64,000 nt of DNA, from contig CAWARY010000002.1 of the NCBI GenBank assembly GCA_963784645.1, positions 186,001 to 250,000 on the forward strand. Direction: 5' to 3'. The notes below the pieces were generated by a model, which was not told the DNA's origin, searched no databases, and was given only the letters and a program-made list of their open reading frames with translations. The translations under genes were made by a program, and so were the position numbers. Origin of the DNA: JBBRVW01 sp963784645 (lineage in GTDB: Bacteria > Actinomycetota > Actinomycetes > JACCUZ01). The first letter of the stretch is position 1. Each line of letters opens with the position of its first letter. Positions 33,431 through 42,541 of this stretch are shown here, piece by piece.

Positions 33431-34402
33431 TCAGGACGTCAGCCGGGTGTGCGTCTCGCTGGTGGCCAGTGCCGGGTCGAGCGCCGCGAGGGCCAGCCAG
33501 GCGGCCCCGCCCACCCCGGTGCGGGCCGGCAGGACCGCCCCGGTGAACCGCGCCGCGAGCAGGGTTCGCAGCTCGGCCCCCACCGGGGACGCGTCGCCGG
33601 CCAGGCTTCCCGCGAGGACGATCGGCGTGCTCTCGGCCGGGTCCCGGATCAGCTCGAGGGTCGCCAGCAGGGCGGCCGCAGCGCGCTCGACGATCGAGTG
33701 CGCCTCGGGGTCACCGGCCCGGTAGGCAGCAGTGACCAGCGGGGCGAGCGCCGAGAGCTGGACACCCGGACGCGAGTTCACCACCTGGATCACCCTGTCG
33801 TGCTGACCGTCGCGGCCCGGCCGGTCAGCGTCCAGCTCGCGCAGGACGCTGTCGACCAGCGGCCCGGGAGGTGTCCCCGCGTCCAAGGTCTGCAAGGTGG
33901 TGCGGACGGCCTCGCGTCCCAGCCAGAACCCCGAGCCGTCGTCACCCAGCAGCCACCCGTGGCCGTCCGCGGTCCGTGTCAGCCGGTTGCTGGTGAGCGA
34001 CCCCGCCGCGGCGCCGGTGCCGGCGACCAGCACGGCGCCGTCGGATGCAGGTGTGCCGCCGGCGAAGGCCACCTCGAGGTCCGGGACGTAGCCGGGGTCG
34101 CAGGTCAGGCCGGCCTCGGTCCACACCCGGTCGAAGTGCGTGGCCACTGCCGGAGTCCGCAGCGCCGAGCCCCCCGCGACGCCGACGACCGATGCCTTCA
34201 CCCGGGCGCCGTCCACACCGGACAGCGCGGCGCGCAGGGCGTCGCCGAACGCTGCCGCAGCACCGGCGGGATCGGTCGTCGGGTTCCCGCCACCGGTGAT
34301 GCCGCGGCCGTGCTCACGACCGTCCGGTCCCACGACGACGATGCGCGTCGACGTGCCTCCGAGATCGCCGCCGAGGGCCAAGAACTCCGAACGCACAGCC
34401 AC
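33431..34402 (-). CDS. BadF/BadG/BcrA-type amino-sugar kinase (GlcNAc/MurNAc kinase)
   Basis: 323 residues of the ASKHA fold: phosphate loop GGDLGGTSTRIVVVG, VVGVAGG, LVAGTGAAAG (second phosphate motif), DGHGWLLGDDGSGFWLGREAV (conserved in GlcNAc and MurNAc kinases of this family), adenosine motif VLAGSLA. Clostridial MurK of the same family phosphorylates both MurNAc and GlcNAc. Imported sugars arriving through an ABC transporter would need this step. GTG start. Divergent from the UPF0309 SIS gene. Confidence 0.88.
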   Translation of the reverse strand: MAVRSEFLALGGDLGGTSTRIVVVGPDGREHGRGITGGGNPTTDPAGAAAAFGDALRAALSGVDGARVKASVVGVAGGSALRTPAVATHFDRVWTEAGLTCDPGYVPDLEVAFAGGTPASDGAVLVAGTGAAAGSLTSNRLTRTADGHGWLLGDDGSGFWLGREAVRTTLQTLDAGTPPGPLVDSVLRELDADRPGRDGQHDRVIQVVNSRPGVQLSALAPLVTAAYRAGDPEAHSIVERAAAALLATLELIRDPAESTPIVLAGSLAGDASPVGAELRTLLAARFTGAVLPARTGVGGAAWLALAALDPALATSETHTRLTS

Positions 34403-34493
34403 TCCGATCCAGGCGGATTTCGGTTAGTGTCGCACCGATTCGCCACGGCGCACGTCCACCGCGGCGCATCGCGCGCTCACGTCACAGGAGGAC

Positions 34494-35264
34494 ATGACTC
34501 CGATGGGTGACACCACGGTCAGTGCCCAGGCCTACCTCGCCGCGCTCGCGCCGATCATGGCCAAGGTTGCCGAGCAGTCCGACGGTCCCGTGCAGGAAGC
34601 CGCCGACCTCATCGTGGCGTCGTTGCGCGCCGGCGGCGTCGTCCAGGCATTCGGCTCCGGGCACTCCGAGGCGTTGGCGATGGAGATCGCCGGTCGCGCG
34701 GGTGGGCTGGTGCCGACCAACCGGATCGCGTTGCGCGACGTCGTCACCGTCGGCGGCGAGTCGCCCGAGGTGCTCGGCAACAAGCACCTCGAGCGCGACC
34801 CGTCGATCGCCCACCGGCTGTACGACCTCGCCAACGTGTCCGAGTCCGACATCTTCGTGGTCGCGTCGAACTCCGGCGTGAACGGCTCGATCGTCGAGCT
34901 CGCGCAGCTGGTGAAGCAGCGCGGGCACCGGCTGATCGCCATCACGTCGTTCACCCAGACCGCGGGGGTCGACTCCCGGCACCCGTCCGGCACGAAGCTG
35001 GTGGACCACGCGGACGTCGCACTCGACAACGGCGCTCCGTACGGCGATTCCGTGCTGCCGCTGCCCGGCGGCGGGACCGTCTGCGCGGTCTCGTCGATCA
35101 CCGGCGCCCTGGTGGCCCAGCTGATCGGCGCCGAAGTAGTCCGGCGGCTGACCGAGGCGGGCGAGACACCGCCGGTCTACCTGTCGGCCAACGTCCCCGG
35201 CGGGGACGAGCACAACAGCAGCCTCGAAGCCCGCTACGCCGGCCGGATTCGCCGGACGGCCTGA
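34494..35264 (+). CDS. UPF0309 (COG4821) SIS-domain protein
   Basis: 256 residues, single SIS domain: VVQAFGSGHSEALAMEIAGRA, DIFVVASNSGVNGSIVELAQ, HRLIAITSFTQ, then family motif DNGAPYGDSVLPLPGG. The SIS fold binds phosphosugars and is shared with the MurNAc-6-phosphate etherase MurQ, but the MurQ signature (GAGTSGR, PPTF) is absent. Positioned between the kinase and the importer, it is the best local candidate for a step on MurNAc-6-P; function unproven. AGGAGG is only 2 bp from the first ATG and 11 bp from a second at 34503, so either start is possible. Confidence 0.85.
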   Translation: MTPMGDTTVSAQAYLAALAPIMAKVAEQSDGPVQEAADLIVASLRAGGVVQAFGSGHSEALAMEIAGRAGGLVPTNRIALRDVVTVGGESPEVLGNKHLERDPSIAHRLYDLANVSESDIFVVASNSGVNGSIVELAQLVKQRGHRLIAITSFTQTAGVDSRHPSGTKLVDHADVALDNGAPYGDSVLPLPGGGTVCAVSSITGALVAQLIGAEVVRRLTEAGETPPVYLSANVPGGDEHNSSLEARYAGRIRRTA

Positions 35265-35355
35265 CTCGGCAGCCCATCACCAGGGAGAGAGGCACCCCGA
35301 AACGCTTGCTCCGCCTGACTGTTCCGCCAGCACACCAACCCGGAAGGCAGACACC

Positions 35356-36771
35356 ATGACCACCGAGAAGAAGGCAGTCGACCGCCGCAGCTTCATGAAG
35401 GGCGCGCTGGCGACTGCGGCAGTCCTTCCGTTGAGCTCCGCGCTGGCGGCGTGCGCGGGCAACAGCAACGACTCCGCCAAGGACACGAAGGGAGGCGGCA
35501 AGGTCAGCGCGAGCAATCCGTTCGGCATGGCTGACAAGTCATCGGTCGACGCGGTGATCTTCGACGGCGGCTACGGCACCGACTACGTCGCGTTCGCCGC
35601 CACCCTGATGGAGAAGAACCAAGCCGGGTCGACGGTGAAGGTCTCCCCGACCACCAAGATTGCCACGGAGCTGCAGCCGCGCTTCGTCGGTGGCAACCCG
35701 CCCGACCTGATCGACAACTCCGGTGCGGACGCGATCGGGTTCAGCACGATCCTCGACCAGCTCGAGGATCTCAAGGACGTCCTCGACGCAAAGACCCTCG
35801 AGGGGACGACCGTCCGCGACACGCTGTTCGGTGGCGTCGAGGAGCCGGGCACCTACGACGGCAAGCTGGCCGCGCTCAACTACGTGCTGACGGTCTATGC
35901 GGTCTGGTACTCCGCAAGCCTGTTCGAGGAGAACGGCTGGACCCCGCCGAAGACGTGGGACGAGGCGATGGCCCTTGGCGCCAAGGCCAAGGCGAAGAAC
36001 AAGTACCTGTTCCTGTGGGGCAAGGAGGCGGCGACCTACTACCAGACCCTGGCGATCGGGTCGGCGATCAAGGAGGGTGGCGACGAGGTCCGGCTCTCGC
36101 TGGAGAACCTGGAAGCGGACTGCTGGTCGAAGCCGGCAGTCCAGGCCGTCCTCACGGGCATGGGCGAGATCATCAAGGCCGGCTACATGAAGCCCGGCGG
36201 AGCGGGCACCCAGTTCACCGCTGCCCAGGCGCAGTGGAGCAACAACCAGGACGCCCTGCTGTACCCGTCGGGCTCCTGGATCGAGAACGAGATGAAGGAC
36301 ACGACCAAGCCGGACTTCAAGATGACCGGGTTCCCCGAGATGACGGTGACGGCAGACTCCTCGATGCCGTACGAGGCGCTGCACAGCGCCTCCGGTGAAC
36401 CGTTCGTCATCCCGTCCAAGGGCAAGAACGTGGCCGGCGGCAAGGAGCTGCTCCGGACGATGCTCTCCAAGGAGGCCGCCACGAACTTCGCCAAGACCAA
36501 GCTCGCGCCGACCATCGTCAAGGGCACCGTCCCGGCGGACGGTTTCGGCTCGACCGCCCTGGTCTCGCAGAACGACCTGCTCAGCGCCGCGGGGAGCGAC
36601 GTGTTCACCTGGAAGTTCGTCGACCTGTACGGCATGAACACTGACCAGCTCGTCATCTGGAACAGCTTCCTGGCCGGAAAGGCCGACGTCGCCGCCCTGA
36701 CCAAGGGACTGCAGCAGATCACCGACAGGGTCCGTGAAGACGACTCGGTCAAGAAGATCCAGGTCACATGA
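35356..36771 (+). CDS. ngcE: sugar ABC transporter substrate-binding lipoprotein (NgcE-like)
   Basis: 471 residues. The Tat-type signal (DRRSFMKGALATAAVLP) ends in the lipobox LAAC, so it is a membrane-anchored lipoprotein exported folded. The rest is a family-1 type solute-binding protein (GGNPPDLIDNSG, VWYSASLFEENGWTPPKTWDE, LYPSGSWIENEM, GKNVAGGKELLRTMLSKEAA). It resembles the Streptomyces NgcE subunit that captures GlcNAc and chitobiose; here MurNAc or GlcNAc-MurNAc are plausible too. Its stop overlaps the first permease gene (ATGA). Confidence 0.85.
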   Translation: MTTEKKAVDRRSFMKGALATAAVLPLSSALAACAGNSNDSAKDTKGGGKVSASNPFGMADKSSVDAVIFDGGYGTDYVAFAATLMEKNQAGSTVKVSPTTKIATELQPRFVGGNPPDLIDNSGADAIGFSTILDQLEDLKDVLDAKTLEGTTVRDTLFGGVEEPGTYDGKLAALNYVLTVYAVWYSASLFEENGWTPPKTWDEAMALGAKAKAKNKYLFLWGKEAATYYQTLAIGSAIKEGGDEVRLSLENLEADCWSKPAVQAVLTGMGEIIKAGYMKPGGAGTQFTAAQAQWSNNQDALLYPSGSWIENEMKDTTKPDFKMTGFPEMTVTADSSMPYEALHSASGEPFVIPSKGKNVAGGKELLRTMLSKEAATNFAKTKLAPTIVKGTVPADGFGSTALVSQNDLLSAAGSDVFTWKFVDLYGMNTDQLVIWNSFLAGKADVAALTKGLQQITDRVREDDSVKKIQVT

Positions 36772-37784
36772 CCGTTTCGGCACCCGAGCCCCCCACGACG
36801 ATCGCGGCGACGATCGAGCGTCGTCCGGAGCGGCGCGGCACGAAGGCGCGCCGCAAGCTGACGTTCGACAAGGTCAGCTTCTTCGTGGTGTTCCTCGGGC
36901 TGCCGCTGGCGATCTTCCTGCTGTTCGTGGTCTGGCCGTTCGTGCAGGCGTTCTACTACTCCATGACCGACTGGTCGGGCTTCACCCCCGACATGGCCTT
37001 CGTCGGTCTGCGGAACTACCGCAGGTTGTTCCACGACGACATCTTCATGACCGCCTTCTGGAACAACATCCTGCTGGCCGCCGTGGTACCCCTCGTGACC
37101 GTCGTGCTCAGCTTCGTGCTGGCCACGATGGTCACGGTGGGGGGCACTACGCACGGCGCGGCCCGAGGGATCCGGGGCTCGAACTTCTACCGGGTGATCT
37201 CGTTCTTCCCCTACACGATCCCGGCGATCATCATCGGGATCTTGTGGAGTCAGATGTTCGACCCGTCCGCCGGCCTGCTCAACGGCATCCTCACCAAGCT
37301 CGGGCTCGACCAGTTCGCCAGCTTCCCCTGGCTCGGGGACACCCGCAGCGCCATGCCGGCCTCGATGTTCGTGATCATCTGGGGCTTCGTGGGTTTCTAC
37401 ATGGTGCTGTTCGTCGCCGCGATCAAGGGGATCCCGTCGGACTACTACGACGCGATCCGGCTGGACGGCGCCGGCCGGATCCGGACGGCGCGCTCGATCA
37501 CGCTGCCGCTGATCCGCGACAACATCCAGACCGCCTACATCTACCTGGGCATCCTGGCTCTCGACGCGTTCGTCTACATGCAGGCCCTCAACCCCGGCGG
37601 GGGGCCGGACAACTCGACCCTCGTGATGCCGCAGCGACTGCTGAACACCGCGTTCTCGAAGGGCCAGTTCGGCCTGGCCAGCGCGATGGGCGTGGTGCTG
37701 GCCCTCGCGACCCTCGCCTTCGCCGCGCTGGTGTTCTCGGTGAACTGGCTGACCGGGGGACGCGAAGCGAAGGTCAAGCGATGA
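36768..37784 (+). CDS. ngcF: ABC sugar permease (NgcF-like)
   Basis: 338 residues, MalF-type permease with about six membrane helices (first at FFVVFLGLPLAIFLLFVVWP) and the cytoplasmic coupling EAA-like loop IPSDYYDAIRLDGAGRIRTA, which contacts the ATPase. Overlaps ngcE by 4 bp and the next permease by 4 bp. No ATP-binding subunit is present in the locus; Streptomyces NgcEFG shares the general ATPase MsiK encoded elsewhere, and the same is inferred here. Confidence 0.92.
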   Translation: MTVSAPEPPTTIAATIERRPERRGTKARRKLTFDKVSFFVVFLGLPLAIFLLFVVWPFVQAFYYSMTDWSGFTPDMAFVGLRNYRRLFHDDIFMTAFWNNILLAAVVPLVTVVLSFVLATMVTVGGTTHGAARGIRGSNFYRVISFFPYTIPAIIIGILWSQMFDPSAGLLNGILTKLGLDQFASFPWLGDTRSAMPASMFVIIWGFVGFYMVLFVAAIKGIPSDYYDAIRLDGAGRIRTARSITLPLIRDNIQTAYIYLGILALDAFVYMQALNPGGGPDNSTLVMPQRLLNTAFSKGQFGLASAMGVVLALATLAFAALVFSVNWLTGGREAKVKR

Positions 37785-38653
37785 CGGCCACGACCACCAC
37801 CACGGCCCGGCCCGAGTCGACGACGGGCGGGCAGAAGGCGGTCACCGGCGTCTCCCACGTCGTCCTCAGCCTGTGGACGATCGTCATCATCGTCCCCCTG
37901 CTGTGGACCCTGATGTCGTCGTTCAAGACGAGCAAGGAGATCTTCGCCTCGCCGTTCACGCTGCCGGCACAGTGGAACTTCGACAACTACGTCTCCGCCT
38001 GGACCACGGCGGGCATCGGCCGGTACTTCGCCAACACCGTCATCGTGGTCGGGTGTGCACTGGTCATCGTCATGGTGCTGGGCGCGATGTGTGCCTACGT
38101 GCTCGCTCGGTTCTCCTTCTTCGGCAACAAGCTCATCTACTACCTGATGCTCGCCGGGCTGACGTTCCCGGTCTTCCTCGCCATCGTCCCGCTGTTCTTC
38201 GTGCTCCAGGACATCGGCCTGCTGAACACCCTCCCCGGACTCATCCTCACCTACGTGGCGTTCGCGCTCCCGTTCACGGTGTTCTTCCTGGTCCCGTTCT
38301 TCCGAGCGCTCCCCGACGAGATCGCCGAGGCCGCCGAGATCGACGGGGCGGGCGAGTGGCGCAAGTTCTTCCAGGTCATGCTGCCCATGGCCAAGCCGGG
38401 GATGGCATCGGTCGCCATCTTCAACTTCCTCGGGCTGTGGAACCAGTTCCTGCTCCCGGTCGCCCTGAACACCGACCGCAAGAACTACGTCCTGTCCCAG
38501 GGCATGGCCTCGTTCGCCTCCCAAGCCGGCTACAACGTCGACTTCGGCCGGTTGTTCGCCGCCGTCGTGATCACCGTCGTCCCGGTCCTGATCGTCTACG
38601 GCATCTTCCAACGACAGCTCCAGGGCTCGGTCACCGCGGGAACCATGAAGTAG
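37781..38653 (+). CDS. ngcG: ABC sugar permease (NgcG-like)
   Basis: 290 residues, MalG-type permease with six membrane helices and the EAA motif EIAEAAEIDGAGEWRKFFQV. ATG overlaps the ngcF stop (ATGA). It forms the heterodimeric channel with NgcF. Followed 19 bp later by the DUF5107 gene, probably in the same transcript. Confidence 0.92.
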   Translation: MTATTTTTARPESTTGGQKAVTGVSHVVLSLWTIVIIVPLLWTLMSSFKTSKEIFASPFTLPAQWNFDNYVSAWTTAGIGRYFANTVIVVGCALVIVMVLGAMCAYVLARFSFFGNKLIYYLMLAGLTFPVFLAIVPLFFVLQDIGLLNTLPGLILTYVAFALPFTVFFLVPFFRALPDEIAEAAEIDGAGEWRKFFQVMLPMAKPGMASVAIFNFLGLWNQFLLPVALNTDRKNYVLSQGMASFASQAGYNVDFGRLFAAVVITVVPVLIVYGIFQRQLQGSVTAGTMK

Positions 38654-38672
38654 CTGCCGTCTCGATGAGTCG

Positions 38673-40661
38673 ATGAGCGAGCTGCGTCTCGAGATGCTGA
38701 CCATGCCGACCGCCGAGCTCGGCCCGGTCAACCCGTTGCCCCCCTTGTTCCCCACCGCTGACCTGCACACGGTCGTCGACCCTGGCGAGGCCGACGCGGA
38801 GATGCGGTCCCACATCGGCTACGGCCGGGTCGGCTCGGTGCTGCCGTACCTGGTCCAGGACGGCTACGGCCGCGCCCGCCGGCCGGCCGAGCACCAGGTC
38901 GCCGTGCTGGAGAACGACGTCCTGCGGGCCACCTTTCTGCTCGACCTCGGCGGGCGGCTGTGGTCGTTGGTGCACAAGCCGACCGGACGCGAGCTGCTGT
39001 ACCGGAACCCGGTCCTCCAGCCGGCGAACCTCGCCCTGCGGAACGCGTGGTTCGCCGGCGGTGTCGAGTGGAACATCGGGACCATCGGTCACTCCCCCAC
39101 GACCTGCGAGTCGCTGCACGCCGCCCGGGTGCTGCAGCCGGACGGCACGCCGGTCCTGCGGATGTACGAGTTCGAGCGGATGCGTGAGGTCGTGTTCCAG
39201 GTCGACGCCTGGCTGCCCGACGGCTCCCCCGTGCTGCTGGTCCACGTCCGGATCGTCAACCCCAACGACGTCGAGACGCCGATGTACTGGTGGTCCAACG
39301 TCGCGGTGCCCCAGGCGGACGACGTGCGCGTCATCGCCCCCGCGGACGAGGCCTGGCAGTTCGCCTACGAGAGCCCGTTGCGACGCGTGCCGATCCCGGT
39401 CTTCGACGGACAGGACCGCACGTACACCACCCGCGCGTCCGAGGCCGCCGACTACTTCTTCGCGATCGCCGACGACCAGCGCCGCTGGATCGCGGCCCTG
39501 GACGGCCGCGGCACGGGGCTGGTGCAGACCTCCACCGACCGGCTCCGCGGCCGCAAGCTGTTCCTGTGGGGGAAGAGCGCGGGCGGCGACCACTGGCAGG
39601 AGTGGCTCGCGCAACCCGACCGGGAGTACCTCGAGATCCAGGCCGGCCTGGCGCGTACCCAGCTGGAGCACCTGCCCATGCCGGCGCGGGCGTCGTGGTC
39701 GTGGGTCGAGGCGTACGGCCTGCTCCGGAGCGACGCGGACGCCGTCCACGGCGACCACTGGTCGGGGGCACGGGCGGCCGTGTCGCGCGACCTGGAGGAG
39801 CTGATCCCTCGCGCCGAGCTCGACCGGGCGCTGACCGCCGCAGCCGCCTGGGCCGATGCCGCGCCGGTCGAGGTGCTGAACCGAGGGTCGGGATGGGGAG
39901 CGCTCGAGCAGAAGCTGCGCGAGCGGGACGGCGACGACTCGTTGTCCCTGCCCGGCACTCCGTTCGGCGACGAGACGCTCGGGCCCGAGCAGGAGCCCTG
40001 GGTCGAGCTCCTGCGAACCGGCCGGATGCCGTCGCCACCGGACGCGCAGGCACCGTCCTCGTACCAGACGAGCAGCCGGTGGATGCCGCTGCTGGTGGCG
40101 GCGGACGGGTGGCTGCCGACGCTGCACCTCGGGGTGGTTCTCGCCCACGCAGGAGACCTGCACGGAGCGAACGACGCCTGGGTCCGTTCGCTCGCGGTCG
40201 AGCCGACGGCGTGGGCCGGGCGCAACCTGGCGGCCATGGCCCGGGCGGGGGGTGACCTCGAGCTGGCGCTCCGCCGCTACCGATCTGCCCTCGCCCTCCA
40301 GGAGGGCGTCGCCGCGCTGAGGCGTGAGCTGGTCGACACGCTGCTGGCAGCCGATGACGGCGCGCAGGCGCTCGCGGTGATCGACGCCGCACCGGGCGAG
40401 CAACGCCGCCTGGGCCGCTTCCGGCTCGCCGAGATCCGCGCGGCGCTGCTGACAGGTGACCTCGACCGTGCCGGCCGGATCCTCCGCGACGGCGTGGTGC
40501 TGCCCGACGTGCGCGAGGGTGAGCCGGCGCTGCACGAGGTGTGGTTCGACTACGAGGTGGCGCTCGCGGCACGCGAGCAGCGTCGCCAGGTCGACGCCGA
40601 TCTCGAGGCGCAGGTGCGTGCCGCCGTTCCCATCCCGCGAGACCTCGACTTCCGGATGTAG
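38673..40661 (+). CDS. DUF5107 protein with C-terminal TPR-like region
   Basis: 662 residues without signal peptide. The N-terminal ~400 residues are DUF5107, a galactose-mutarotase-like beta-sandwich (VLENDVLRATFLLDLGGRLW, FAGGVEWNIGTIGHSPTTCE, MYWWSNVAVPQ, LFLWGKSAGGDHWQEWL). The last ~170 residues are helical repeats of TPR style (VVLAHAGDLHGANDAWVRSL). Such proteins sit in carbohydrate operons of actinobacteria and may bind or epimerise a sugar. The gene is coupled to the NgcEFG importer, suggesting cytosolic action on the imported sugar. Exact reaction unknown. Confidence 0.85.
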   Translation: MSELRLEMLTMPTAELGPVNPLPPLFPTADLHTVVDPGEADAEMRSHIGYGRVGSVLPYLVQDGYGRARRPAEHQVAVLENDVLRATFLLDLGGRLWSLVHKPTGRELLYRNPVLQPANLALRNAWFAGGVEWNIGTIGHSPTTCESLHAARVLQPDGTPVLRMYEFERMREVVFQVDAWLPDGSPVLLVHVRIVNPNDVETPMYWWSNVAVPQADDVRVIAPADEAWQFAYESPLRRVPIPVFDGQDRTYTTRASEAADYFFAIADDQRRWIAALDGRGTGLVQTSTDRLRGRKLFLWGKSAGGDHWQEWLAQPDREYLEIQAGLARTQLEHLPMPARASWSWVEAYGLLRSDADAVHGDHWSGARAAVSRDLEELIPRAELDRALTAAAAWADAAPVEVLNRGSGWGALEQKLRERDGDDSLSLPGTPFGDETLGPEQEPWVELLRTGRMPSPPDAQAPSSYQTSSRWMPLLVAADGWLPTLHLGVVLAHAGDLHGANDAWVRSLAVEPTAWAGRNLAAMARAGGDLELALRRYRSALALQEGVAALRRELVDTLLAADDGAQALAVIDAAPGEQRRLGRFRLAEIRAALLTGDLDRAGRILRDGVVLPDVREGEPALHEVWFDYEVALAAREQRRQVDADLEAQVRAAVPIPRDLDFRM

Positions 40662-40668
40662 CAGCGGC

Positions 40669-40800
40669 TCAGGTCAGCAGCGGTGCATACTGCGGCCGCT
40701 CGAACGGCCAAACGTCGCTGGTCAGCCAGTCGGCGATCGCGCGCCGGAACGCGTCGTCGATCCGGGCCGACGTGCGAACCTCGACGGATGGATCTCGGAC
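40669..40800 (-). pseudogene. possible C-terminal gene remnant
   Basis: Between the DUF5107 and SDR genes the minus strand reads VRTSARIDDAFRRAIADWLT followed by SDVWPFERPQYAPLLT and a TGA. This looks like a true protein end (balanced composition, aromatic motif), unlike the arginine-rich shadows around it. The reading continues under the SDR gene without protein character, so if real it is a truncated leftover. Family not recognised. Confidence 0.3.
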
Positions 40801-41576
40801 CCGTTGGGCGCTTCGACGGTGCGGCTGCTCTGGTGACGGGCGGTGCGCATGGCATCGGACGGGCCTGTGCAGCCCGCCTTGCGGCTGAGGGCGCCCGGGT
40901 CGCCGTCCTGGACCTCGACGGGTCGGCTGCTCGTGACGTCGTGTCCCAGTTGGCGCCGCTCGGTGAGCGTCCGCACCTCGCGGTGCAGGTGGACGTGACC
41001 GACCGGTCATCGGTCGAGCACGCCGTAGGTCGCGCTGCCAGCGAGCTCGGCCAGGTCGACGTCCTGGTCAACGTCGCCGGCGGGGATGTCGAGCACGGAC
41101 CGTTCGACGACACCGGGGACGAGGTGTGGACTCGCGTCCTCGAGCTCAACCTCCTCGGTGTGGTCCGGTGCTGCCGCTCGGCGCTCCCCCACCTCCGGCG
41201 GAGTACGTCGAGCCCGGCGATCGTCACCGTCAGCTCGGTCAACGCCTTCACCGCGCTGGGCAGCGAGGCGTACTCCTCGGCGAAGGCCGGGCTCACCTCA
41301 CTGACGGCCAACCTCGCGGCTAGCCTCGCCCGAGACGGCATCCGGGTGAACGCCGTGGCGCCGGGGACGATCAGGACGCGGGTCTGGGACGGGCAGGACG
41401 GCGGGGCGGACCGCCTCAGGCCGATGTATCCGCTCGGCCGCGTCGGCGAGCCCGAGGACGTGGCCGGTGCCGTCGCCTTCCTCGCCTCAGGCGATGCGGC
41501 CTGGATCACGGGCCATACGCTCCCCGTCGACGGGGGCCTGCTGGCCGGCGACGTCAGGCGGATGGACGTGCGGTGA
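40788..41576 (+). CDS. short-chain dehydrogenase/reductase
   Basis: 262 residues from an ATG. NAD(P)-binding TGGAHGIG, Asp at the end of the second strand (VAVLDLDG, favouring NAD), NVAG, catalytic Ser in VSSVNAF, YSSAK (Tyr-Lys pair) and the PG-motif APGTIRTRVW. In this locus it may act on an amino-sugar derivative, alongside the mutarotase-like DUF5107 protein; substrate unknown. Convergent with the ROK kinase gene. Confidence 0.9.
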   Translation: MDLGPVGRFDGAAALVTGGAHGIGRACAARLAAEGARVAVLDLDGSAARDVVSQLAPLGERPHLAVQVDVTDRSSVEHAVGRAASELGQVDVLVNVAGGDVEHGPFDDTGDEVWTRVLELNLLGVVRCCRSALPHLRRSTSSPAIVTVSSVNAFTALGSEAYSSAKAGLTSLTANLAASLARDGIRVNAVAPGTIRTRVWDGQDGGADRLRPMYPLGRVGEPEDVAGAVAFLASGDAAWITGHTLPVDGGLLAGDVRRMDVR

Positions 41577-41620
41577 CGCGTTGCCCACCGGCAGGCTCCG
41601 CGACGTCGTCCTCGGCAGGG

Positions 41621-42538
41621 TCACAGCGAGTCCCAGGCGAGGCAGGCGGCGCCGAGGCAGCCGGCCCGTTCGCCGAGCGCGGCCCGCTCCAGCCGGGGTG
41701 GGCGCTGGAAGGTCAGGCGGCGCGCGACGTCCGCGCGCAGCGGGTCCAGGAGGGCGGCGCCGCTCTCGGCGAGGCCGCCGCCGATCAGGACGAGGTCGAC
41801 CCCGGTGATCGTCACGGTGGCGACGATCGCCTCCGCGAGGGCGGCGGTGGCCCGGGCCCACACGGCCGACGCGTCCGGGTCACCCGCAGACGCGCGGACG
41901 GCGATCTCCTCGGCCGAGGCAGCTCCGCCGGTCCGCGCGGCGAACTCCCGTTCTATCGCGGCCGCCGAGGCGACCACCTCGAGACACCCGGTCGCCCCGC
42001 AGCCGCAGGCCGGCCCGGTCGGGTCGATGACGAGGTGCCCCAGCTCGCCGGCCCGGCCGTCGGCCGCGATCACCGCGCCGTCGAGGAGCAGTGCCCCGGC
42101 GATGCCGGTACCTACGGGGAGGAACAGCGCGTGCCGCGCACCGCGGGCAGCACCCAGGCGGGACTCGGCAAGCAGGCCGGCGCGCACGTCGTGGCCGACG
42201 ACGGTCGGCACACCGAGCAACGACGCGACCGGGTCGCGGATCGGCAGGTCCCGCCAGCCGAGGTTCACCGAGTACCGGCCGACACCACGCAGCTCGTCGA
42301 CCAGGCCCGGGACGACGACGCCGCAACCGACCAGCCGGGTGGCTCCGCCGTCCTTCGCCGCCGCGGCGAGCAGGTCGGTCACCGTCGCCCGGACGACGGC
42401 GCCGAGGTGGGCGGCGATGTCCTTCGGGGTGGGCGTCGTGACGGCGGCCAGACTGTCGAAGGCGGCGGTCACCAGAGCCGCCTTGATCCGGGTGCCCCCG
42501 ACGTCGACAGCCGCCACCACGTCGGACACCTCGGCCAC
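41621..42538 (-). CDS. ROK-family sugar kinase
   Basis: 305 residues: ATP-binding VAAVDVGGTRIKAALV, VVVPGLVDE, LPVGTGIAGALL, GELGHLVIDP and the ROK zinc motif CGCGATGCLE. No HTH domain, so an enzyme rather than a regulator. Likely a glucokinase or GlcNAc/ManNAc kinase. Lies 3 bp after the SIS gene and so shares its operon, divergent from nagA. Confidence 0.9.
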   Translation of the reverse strand: MAEVSDVVAAVDVGGTRIKAALVTAAFDSLAAVTTPTPKDIAAHLGAVVRATVTDLLAAAAKDGGATRLVGCGVVVPGLVDELRGVGRYSVNLGWRDLPIRDPVASLLGVPTVVGHDVRAGLLAESRLGAARGARHALFLPVGTGIAGALLLDGAVIAADGRAGELGHLVIDPTGPACGCGATGCLEVVASAAAIEREFAARTGGAASAEEIAVRASAGDPDASAVWARATAALAEAIVATVTITGVDLVLIGGGLAESGAALLDPLRADVARRLTFQRPPRLERAALGERAGCLGAACLAWDSL

Positions 42539-42541
42539 GTC

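Noticed and set aside
34494..35264. MurQ etherase call for the SIS protein
   Set aside because: The MurQ signature motifs are absent and it matches the UPF0309 family; kept only as a hypothesis.
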